Below, one piece after another: positions 34,395 to 39,847 of a stretch of DNA of 39,847 nt. The notes under the pieces are model-generated. The model was not told the DNA's origin, made no database searches, and was given only the letters and a program-made list of their open reading frames with translations. Numbering within the stretch: the first letter of the stretch is position 1; each line of letters opens with the position of its first letter. The DNA is from JBHHYR01 sp046757585 (GTDB lineage: Bacteria > Desulfobacterota > Binatia > HRBIN30). Both the position numbers and the translations under genes were made by a program. The stretch covers positions 1-39,847 of the forward strand of contig JBHHYR010000011.1 in assembly GCA_046757585.1 (NCBI GenBank). Direction: 5' to 3'.

Positions 34395-36044
34395 TCAGAT
34401 GGAAATCGCATCCTTACGAAACTCACTGGTGCCGAGCTTGATGTTCACCAGCGCCGGCTTGCCGGCGCCCAGCGCACGTTCGAATGCAGGACGAATCTCT
34501 TCCGGTCGTTCGACATACTCACCGTGACCGCCCACCGCTTCCACGACGCGTTCGTAGTGCGTGAAGCTCAAACGCGTGGCCACCGCGCGTTCTTGGCCAT
34601 AGAGCTGCACCTGGCCACGGCGGATCTGCTGCCAGGCAGCGTCGTTGCCGATCACCCCGACCACGTTGATCTTCTGGCGCACCATGGCTTCAAACTCCAA
34701 GCCGTGCAGGCCGAACGACCCGTCGCCGTAGATAATGACCACCGGGCTGCTGGGTTTCGCCAGCTTGGCCGCCATGGCGTAGCCCGGTCCCACGCCCAGC
34801 GTGCCCAGCGGTCCCGGATCGAGCCAGTGTCCCTGCTCGTGGATTCGCAGAATCGAGGCGGCCGTGGCGACGAAGTCGCCGCCGTCGCCGACCACGATGG
34901 CGTCGGCCCCCAGGGCGTCAGCAATCTCTTTGCAGGCGCGTAAGGGGTTGATTGGAACCGCATCAGATTCCATTTCCTGGCGCATGCGTGCCCGCTTCTG
35001 CTCTTCCCGCTGGCGCATCCCGTCGAGCCAGGGCTTCACGAGGGTGGCGCTCAAGCCTTCGGAGGTTGCCAGCGCCGTGAGCTGCGCCATCACCAGGCCG
35101 GTGTCCCCGACGATGCCGACGTCGATGGGTCGGTTGCGCCCGATCTCAGCCCCGTCAAGGTCCACCTGAATGACAGCGGCAGACGGATTGAAGTGGGATT
35201 CACGCCCGTACCCCAGACGGAAATCGAGCGGGGTCCCGAAGATGAGTACGACATCGGCTTGCTTCAAAGCATCCTTGCGCGTCTGCGAGAAGAAATAGGG
35301 GTGGTCCGGCGGCAGGGAGCCGCGCCCCAAGCCGTTGACATAGATGGGCATCTGGAAGGTCTCGACGAAGGTCGGATAGGCCTCACGGCGTTTCGACCAG
35401 CGGAGTTGGCTTCCAACCAGCGCTACGGGCCGCTGCGCCCGCTGTAGCAGCTCGAAGGCGCGCTCGACGTAGCGGGGATCCCCGGCGACGCCAGCCTCGG
35501 TTCGATAGTGGGTTGGGAACTGCAGCCGTTCCTCCTCATACGTATTGAACAGCTGGTCGATCGGCATCTCCAGATAGACGGGGCCCGGCACGCCGGTGGT
35601 TGCCTGCCGAAAGGCCATACTGACGTATTCAGCGAGGCGTTGTCCTTCGGGTACCGAGGCGGCCCACTTCGTGATCGGCCGCATCAGCTCCACATGGTTC
35701 ATGTCCTGCAGCGAACCCATGTCAGCGAACGGCCGCGGCCCCTGCCCGCCGAAGATGAGCATCGGAATGCCGGCACGGTACGCGCTGGCCACGCCAGTGA
35801 CCGCGTCGGTCAGCCCGGGCCCGGCGGTCACCACAGCGACGCCTGGCCTCCCGGTCACCCGTGCCCAGCCATCGGCGGCATGGGCAGCCGTCTGCTCGTG
35901 GCGGACGTCGACGACCCGGATTCCTTCGTCGATGCAGCCATCGTAGATGGGCATGACATGCCCGCCGCACAACGTGAAGAGATAAGGAACGTCCTCCGCC
36001 TTGAGCGCTTTCGCAACCACCCGCCCGCCATGGATGTGAGCCAT
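34395..36044 (-). CDS. ThDP-dependent enzyme, ILVBL / 2-hydroxyacyl-CoA lyase-like
   Basis: A 549-residue thiamine-diphosphate enzyme of the acetolactate-synthase fold. The catalytic Glu50 is in VRHEQTAAHAADG; the cofactor motif is GDGSFG (440-445) followed by GND (466-468). Its C-terminal KLGTSEFRKDAISI resembles the end of human ILVBL (HACL2, a 2-hydroxyacyl-CoA lyase), as does IGNDAAW-QI-R-QV near 465-478. That points to cleavage of 2-hydroxyacyl-CoA into an aldehyde and formyl-CoA, rather than acetolactate synthesis; no small regulatory subunit gene is next to it. ATG 36044 has AGAGGA about ten bases upstream. Oxalyl-CoA decarboxylase or another acyl-CoA lyase is an alternative. Confidence 0.8.
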   Translation of the reverse strand: MAHIHGGRVVAKALKAEDVPYLFTLCGGHVMPIYDGCIDEGIRVVDVRHEQTAAHAADGWARVTGRPGVAVVTAGPGLTDAVTGVASAYRAGIPMLIFGGQGPRPFADMGSLQDMNHVELMRPITKWAASVPEGQRLAEYVSMAFRQATTGVPGPVYLEMPIDQLFNTYEEERLQFPTHYRTEAGVAGDPRYVERAFELLQRAQRPVALVGSQLRWSKRREAYPTFVETFQMPIYVNGLGRGSLPPDHPYFFSQTRKDALKQADVVLIFGTPLDFRLGYGRESHFNPSAAVIQVDLDGAEIGRNRPIDVGIVGDTGLVMAQLTALATSEGLSATLVKPWLDGMRQREEQKRARMRQEMESDAVPINPLRACKEIADALGADAIVVGDGGDFVATAASILRIHEQGHWLDPGPLGTLGVGPGYAMAAKLAKPSSPVVIIYGDGSFGLHGLEFEAMVRQKINVVGVIGNDAAWQQIRRGQVQLYGQERAVATRLSFTHYERVVEAVGGHGEYVERPEEIRPAFERALGAGKPALVNIKLGTSEFRKDAISI

Positions 36045-36146
36045 CTGCTGTCGATCCTCTTCCAGCGCGCTGACTATATAATCCGGCATTCGGAGCCGCA
36101 AGCCGCTCACGGCGGCTTAGATTGGAGCAGTACGCCTCGGCGCGCG

Positions 36147-36164
36147 CGGCCGTCCCGAAGGCCG
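36147..36164 (-). terminator. Short hairpin after sigma-factor gene
   Basis: CGGCC (36147-36151) and GGCCG (36160-36164) form a 5-bp stem with an 8-base loop, 28 bases past the stop of the sigma-factor gene. There is no T-run; support is weak. Confidence 0.25.
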
Positions 36165-36192
36165 TTTACGGAATCGGGGGGCCGCAACAGAC

Positions 36193-37155
36193 TCAACCGA
36201 TGATGTCGATGGCGCTCTCCTTCAGGTCCGGGTGCGCGGCCAGCAGATACGCCTTCAGTTTCTTTTTGATGCGTTCTTCGACCTGGCGTACGCGTTCGCG
36301 GCTGATTCCGTACCGGTCCGCGATTTCCTGCAACGTGAGTGGCTCTTCCGACATCAGGCGGCGATCGAAGATCAGCCGGTCCTTGCCGGTGAGCGTTGCG
36401 CCGAATTCCTTGACCTTCTGCGACAGGACCTCGCGCGACTCTGCGTTGGCGACCTGGTCTTCCACCGTCGCCCCTTGGCTGGGGAGCAGGTCGAGCATCG
36501 TCGCGTCGTTCCCGGCGTCAAGCGGTGCATCGACTGACAGATCGCGCGCCGCCAGGCGCTGTTCCATCTCCACCACCTCCGACTCCTTGACGTCCAGACG
36601 TTGCGCCAGCAGCTTCGGCCCCGGCGTAAAGCCCTCCGCCGTGAGCCGTTCGCGCTCCTTTTGCAGATTGAAGAACAGCTTGCGCTGTGCCTGCGTCGTG
36701 CCGATTTTCACTAGGCGCCAGTTGTTGATGACATAACGAATGACGTAGGCACGGACCCACCACACCGCGTATGAGGGGAAGCGGATACCTCGATAAGGAT
36801 CGAATTTCTTGACCGCCTCCATCAGACCGATGTTCCCCTCCTGGATCAGGTCGAGCAGGTTTCGAAACGCGCGTTGATATTCGCGCGCGATCATCACCAC
36901 CAGCCGCAGGTTGCTCGTCACCAGGCGGTACGCCGCCTGAATGTCCTTGTTCTCCTTGTAGCGAATCGCCAGACGCTGCTCTTCCTCGCGCGACAGGAGA
37001 GGGTATCGTCGAATCTCCGCGAGGTAGCGTTGCAGGGGGTCGTAGCGGACAAGCGCGCCCGTCTCGGCCGGTGCTTCCGCGTCCTCCGGCTCGATCTCCG
37101 GCAGCACCTCTTCGTCGGCTTCTGCCTGCTCGTCTATCGGGACCTCGTCGGCCAT
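36193..37155 (-). CDS. rpoH: RNA polymerase sigma factor, RpoH (sigma-32) type
   Basis: A 320-residue sigma-70-family factor. An acidic N-terminal extension (about 7-32) precedes region 1.2 (YDPLQRYLAEIRRYPLLSREEE), region 2 (DLIQEGNIGLMEAVKKFDP, then RFPSYAVWWVRAYVI, about 101-139), an RpoH box QRKLFFNL (157-164), region 3 and region 4 (LQEIADRYGISRERVRQVEE, near 280-300). The RpoH box supports a heat-shock sigma rather than the housekeeping one. It would direct RNA polymerase to stress promoters. The CbpM-like and dnaJ genes lie just upstream on the same strand, which fits a heat-shock role. ATG 37155 has only a weak Shine-Dalgarno. Confidence 0.88.
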   Translation of the reverse strand: MADEVPIDEQAEADEEVLPEIEPEDAEAPAETGALVRYDPLQRYLAEIRRYPLLSREEEQRLAIRYKENKDIQAAYRLVTSNLRLVVMIAREYQRAFRNLLDLIQEGNIGLMEAVKKFDPYRGIRFPSYAVWWVRAYVIRYVINNWRLVKIGTTQAQRKLFFNLQKERERLTAEGFTPGPKLLAQRLDVKESEVVEMEQRLAARDLSVDAPLDAGNDATMLDLLPSQGATVEDQVANAESREVLSQKVKEFGATLTGKDRLIFDRRLMSEEPLTLQEIADRYGISRERVRQVEERIKKKLKAYLLAAHPDLKESAIDIIG

Positions 37156-37273
37156 GAGCTCACTGCGATCTTCCTACGGTCTGTAACCCCTTTCGGGAGG
37201 TGCAGCAAGTTGGCAGGGAGGGCGGCGGGCCAGCTACGGCGCTTCGTGCGTAACGCTCCGATCTGTGCAAGCG

Positions 37274-37579
37274 TCACGTCCGCACGCGGCGGCGCATTTC
37301 TTCGACCAGGGCGTCGAGAATCTCGGCGAACTGCCGCTGCATGGCGAGCATCGAGTCCCGCATGTGTATGATGACCTCCACACCCGGCCAGTTGACGTCG
37401 AGTTCACCCGCCAGCAGGAGTGCGACCCGTACCCGGTCGGCGTCGGCGGACGAAAGAACCAGTTCTCCCTCAGAGGACCGTTTTGGGTGAATCAGCTCCT
37501 CGGTCTCGAGGAAGTGCCAGAGCTCCGAGTCGACATGCAGTTGGGCGATGATATCAGAGACCTTCACGTACTGCGGCAT
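37274..37579 (-). CDS. CbpM-like chaperone modulator (MerR-type fold)
   Basis: A 101-residue protein. The N-terminus YVKVSDIIAQLHVDSELWHFLETEELIHPKR reads, in two helices, like a MerR/CbpM winged helix-turn-helix; LVLSSADADRVRVALLLAGELDVNWPGVEVIIHMRD covers the second half, where the strand-helix LGVNWPGVEVIL-like motif is typical of CbpM. A final coiled helix (about 70-98) follows. CbpM inhibits and partners with the DnaJ-like CbpA in E. coli. Here the gene follows dnaJ by 70 bases, which supports the same pairing. ATG 37579 has GAGGTG about nine bases upstream; a TTG at 37585 is in frame. A transcriptional role cannot be excluded. Confidence 0.8.
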   Translation of the reverse strand: MPQYVKVSDIIAQLHVDSELWHFLETEELIHPKRSSEGELVLSSADADRVRVALLLAGELDVNWPGVEVIIHMRDSMLAMQRQFAEILDALVEEMRRRVRT

Positions 37580-37649
37580 GGTCAAAGCACCTCAGCGCCG
37601 GCCGGTGGCCGATCTCGCCACCAACGGAACTCTCGACTCTGGACTGCCG

Positions 37650-38780
37650 CTACAGTAGCAAGCCACCGCGCAGATTTCTGCCATAAGCGGTATCGAGTGC
37701 TTGCACCGCACTGCGCACCTTCTCGCCCCCGTTGGTGGGCACGTGCACCATGAGGCGGATGAACAGGTCACCCCGCTGGCCGCCCTTCAGGGCGGGCACG
37801 CCGTGGCCGCGGATCCGGAGCAGCTTGCCGCTCTGGCTACCCGGTGGAACCTTGACCCGCACCTCTCCGTCGGGGGTCGGAACAGTCACAGCCGCCCCCA
37901 GCACTGCCTCGCCCACGGTGACCGGCACGTCAAGATACAGATCGTTTCCGCGCCGTTCCAGGAGCGGGTGCGGGCGCACCCGGACGACAATGTACAAGTC
38001 GCCCGGTGGCCCGCCCGCACGCCCCGGGCTGCCTTTGCCCGCGATCCGAATACGCGAACCGCTATCGACACCCGCGGGAATGTGCACTTTCAGTCGCTCG
38101 CGACGCGCGACCTGGCCGCGCCCGCCACATGTACGGCAGGAACGTCCACCGGTGCGTCCTGTTCCGTGGCAGCGCGGGCACGTGCGTCCGAAGGAAACGG
38201 GGCCCCGTCCCACTTGCACCTGCCCGCGTCCGTGGCAGTGCGGGCAAACTATCTCAGAGCCGGGCTCGTTGCCCGATCCCCCACAAGCCGGGCAGCGGTC
38301 GGAACGATCGACGGCAATCTGCGTCGAGACGCCACGCACCGCATCGAGCAGGCCGATCTCGAGCACTGCATCAGCATCCGCTCCGGGCTGTGGGCCGGGA
38401 CGTCCGGTACCGGCACCGAAGATGTCGCCGAAAATATCCTCGAAACTGGTGTACCGACCAAACCCGCCTCGGGCGAACCCCTCGGCCTGCGGCCCAGCCT
38501 GCTGCCGGCCGGCCCAGCCGCTGTACGCACGCGCACGAGTCGCGTCGAAGCCCGCTTGCAAACCTTCCATGCCGAACTCGTCGTACAGCTTCCGCTTCTC
38601 AGGGTCACTGAGGATATCATGTGCCTGCGAGATTTCCTTGAAACGTTCCTCGGCCCGCTTGTCGCCGGGATTCACGTCGGGATGGTACCGGCGCGCAAGC
38701 TTGCGATAGGCTTTCTTGATTTCCTCCGCACTCGCGCTTCGTTCCACCCCGAGCGCGGCGTACAGGTCTTTCGCAGCCAT
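37650..38780 (-). CDS. dnaJ: DnaJ-family chaperone (Hsp40) with zinc-finger domain
   Basis: A 376-residue type I Hsp40. J domain 1-70 with HPD at 33-35, then a Gly/Phe-rich linker with FEDIFGDIFGAG (about 112-123), four CxxCxGxG zinc-finger motifs (CPACGGSG, CPHCHGRG, CPRCHGTG, CRTCGGRG, about 162-222), and C-terminal substrate-binding domains to the end. It hands unfolded proteins to DnaK and stimulates its ATPase. dnaK and grpE are not beside it, so this may be an additional DnaJ rather than the dnaK-linked copy. A CbpM-like gene follows it. No clear Shine-Dalgarno precedes ATG 38780. Confidence 0.96.
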   Translation of the reverse strand: MAAKDLYAALGVERSASAEEIKKAYRKLARRYHPDVNPGDKRAEERFKEISQAHDILSDPEKRKLYDEFGMEGLQAGFDATRARAYSGWAGRQQAGPQAEGFARGGFGRYTSFEDIFGDIFGAGTGRPGPQPGADADAVLEIGLLDAVRGVSTQIAVDRSDRCPACGGSGNEPGSEIVCPHCHGRGQVQVGRGPVSFGRTCPRCHGTGRTGGRSCRTCGGRGQVARRERLKVHIPAGVDSGSRIRIAGKGSPGRAGGPPGDLYIVVRVRPHPLLERRGNDLYLDVPVTVGEAVLGAAVTVPTPDGEVRVKVPPGSQSGKLLRIRGHGVPALKGGQRGDLFIRLMVHVPTNGGEKVRSAVQALDTAYGRNLRGGLLL

Positions 38781-38801
38781 CGGCTAGACGGGGAGCAGAA
38801 C

Positions 38802-38969
38802 TGGGTTCCGGGTCGCAAGTTCTGAGTTCCGAGTTCTCGGTTCCGGGCTCTGAGGCCGCGTGGTCCTCCCGAGTCCGTGGCACGCCTCAGCACTTCACTG
38901 CTTACAAGTTCTGAACACCGTGTCCGGACTCGGGACTCGGAACTCAGAACTTCATGGAACTCCGAACGC
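38802..38969. repeat. GAGTTC-type repeat cluster with 18-bp inverted repeat
   Basis: The rpoZ/dnaJ gap is filled with variants of TTCTGAGTTCCGAGTTC. An exact 18-base sequence, aagttctgagttccgagt (38817-38834), recurs as its reverse complement at 38935-38952, 100 bases away; the next 12 bases of each arm are also similar. A shorter copy aagttctga is at 38906-38914. The last part (38956-38969) matches 32562-32575 in inverted orientation. The RNA could form a long stem between rpoZ and dnaJ. Confidence 0.8.
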
Positions 38970-38970
38970 G

Positions 38971-39165
38971 CTACTCCTCGGGATATTTCATGGCCACCTT
39001 GCCTTCGGCGATCTCGCGCAACGCGGTGACGACCTCCTTGTTGTCACTCTCCACCAAGGGGCGCGCACCCTTCAGCAGCTGCTTGGCACGCCGTGCACCC
39101 AGCAATACCAGTTCAAATCGATTCGGCACCTTCTGCAGGCAGTCTTCAACAGTGATCCGGGCCAT
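38971..39165 (-). CDS. rpoZ: RNA polymerase omega subunit
   Basis: A 64-residue protein with the omega pattern: MARITVEDCLQKVPNRFELV (1-20), LLGARRAKQL, VESDNKEVVTALREIAEGKV, and a short Lys/Glu tail. Omega helps assemble the beta-prime subunit and the enzyme's ppGpp response. ATG 39165 has AAGGAG seven bases upstream. A GGGTTTC/GAAACCC inverted repeat (39166-39172 and 39214-39220) flanks the leader. It precedes the dnaJ / CbpM-like / rpoH run on the same strand. Confidence 0.95.
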   Translation of the reverse strand: MARITVEDCLQKVPNRFELVLLGARRAKQLLKGARPLVESDNKEVVTALREIAEGKVAMKYPEE

Positions 39166-39231
39166 GGGTTTCTCCTTACCGCTGGCCCTGTATAGCGAAG
39201 ATCACCGCCTGGCGAAACCCTCCAATTCCGC

Positions 39232-39847
39232 TCACGAGCAACCGACGCCCGACGAATCCTGGACAACGATCGTCTGCGTGGCCTCGTCGGTGGACAGCAG
39301 GCCCGGGCTGACGGCCTCGACGGTTGTCCCACCAGGCACCAGCGGATCAAAGGCGAGGCCCGAGCCTGCACTGGTGGCACTCCCGGCCGCCACGGTCACC
39401 GTCACCTGTTGAGCCGGTGACGGTGGCGTCGCCGACTTGAGCTGCGCCACCGTCGCGTTCGCGTTGGTCACCGTCACCACTAGCCCGGCGCTGCCTGCCC
39501 GAACCTGCTGAACGACCGCCAGTGTGGCCTGGTCGGCGCTTGGAACCCCGACTTCCACGTCAAACGGATCGTCAGCGGCGTTGTCCAAGGGAGCCGCGTC
39601 CAAGTTGATGATCCGCACCCCTGCCGTGACGACGTCCACCGAGCCGCTCCCGTCGCTGTATCCGATGGCCGTCGCCACCAGCGTACACTGCCCCACGGCG
39701 CCTTCCACGCCTTGGACCCAGAAGGTCGTTGACACCGTGCTCGAGGCCGCCAGCGTCACCGTGGTTGTCGGGCCCCCAGCCACGTTGCCCGCCGCGGCCA
39801 CCGCACACACCGCCGGCGTCTGCGTCGTAATCGTCACCGCTGTATCC
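39232..39847 (-). CDS. C-terminal part of a surface/secreted repeat protein
   Basis: The frame enters from the right edge without a start, so only the last 204 residues are seen. The sequence is rich in Thr, Val, Ala and Gly, poor in charged residues, and reads as beta-strands (ITTQTPAVCAVAAAG, TTTVTLAASSTVSTTFWVQG, QCTLVATAIGYSDGSGSVDV, GLVVTVTNANATVAQL). This is like bacterial Ig-like or cadherin-like domains of large exported proteins; two Cys in the first domain may bond. It ends with a Cys-Ser pair. Function unknown; the N-terminal part is needed. It is upstream of rpoZ on the same strand, 66 bases away. Confidence 0.7.
   Translation of the reverse strand, partial: DTAVTITTQTPAVCAVAAAGNVAGGPTTTVTLAASSTVSTTFWVQGVEGAVGQCTLVATAIGYSDGSGSVDVVTAGVRIINLDAAPLDNAADDPFDVEVGVPSADQATLAVVQQVRAGSAGLVVTVTNANATVAQLKSATPPSPAQQVTVTVAAGSATSAGSGLAFDPLVPGGTTVEAVSPGLLSTDEATQTIVVQDSSGVGCS

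Noticed and set aside
32344..34527. 727-codon open frame on the plus strand
   Set aside because: It runs antisense through engB, the SRPBCC-like gene, the small secreted gene and the CinA-like gene; no recognisable protein.
36193..37155. Housekeeping sigma factor RpoD
   Set aside because: It is too short and carries the RpoH box instead of the RpoD non-conserved region.

Overview
This is a GC-rich bacterial chromosome segment with tightly packed genes on both strands. I see no phage, insertion sequence, CRISPR array, rRNA or tRNA. Several traits suggest an uncultivated deltaproteobacterium-like Gram-negative lineage: class II (B12-dependent) ribonucleotide reductase, an RpoH-type sigma factor, many lipoproteins, an outer-membrane barrel protein, and secreted proteins carrying dockerin-like EF-hands just after the signal peptide. 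Binatota-like is my best guess, but it is inference; no marker here fixes the taxonomy.

Layout. 1-6937 is mostly minus strand: the start of a carboxylesterase, then (beyond one plus-strand lipoprotein) lon protease, an MFS exporter, a sphingosine-1-phosphate-lyase-like PLP enzyme and a HAD hydrolase. 7241-12218 is plus strand: DUF4149 membrane protein, second HAD hydrolase, nucleotide-sugar epimerase, ABM-domain protein and RNase R. 12178-18434 is minus strand and largely secreted or envelope-related: msrB, a dockerin-bearing PHB-depolymerase-like esterase, a dockerin/PT-linker surface protein, a secreted protein of two tandem 12-cysteine repeats, a DUF6502 protein, and a translationally coupled lipoprotein with three cysteine-pair repeats.

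18580-23461 is a plus-strand metal-uptake unit: small CPLC membrane protein, outer-membrane barrel protein, TroA/ZnuA-like binding protein, ATPase, permease and lipoprotein, the last four overlapping by 1-4 bases. Then follow citrate synthase and a lytic transglycosylase (minus), a TetR regulator (plus), nrdJ (minus) with a strong NrdR-box match in its leader, and a divergent DciA-like DUF721 gene.

30169-39847 is a long minus-strand run. In transcription order it begins with a partial surface protein, rpoZ, dnaJ, a CbpM-like chaperone modulator and an rpoH-type sigma factor, a protein-quality-control and transcription group. It continues with an ILVBL-like thiamine-diphosphate lyase, a CinA-like protein, a small secreted protein, an SRPBCC-like protein, engB, a DUF72 protein and a lipoprotein. 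Short GAGTTC-type repeats are scattered in the gaps of this run.

The items I would look at first are the 12-cysteine tandem-repeat protein with its palindromic AT-rich promoter, the self-contained metal-uptake unit, the NrdR box at nrdJ, and the dispersed intergenic repeats around dnaJ.
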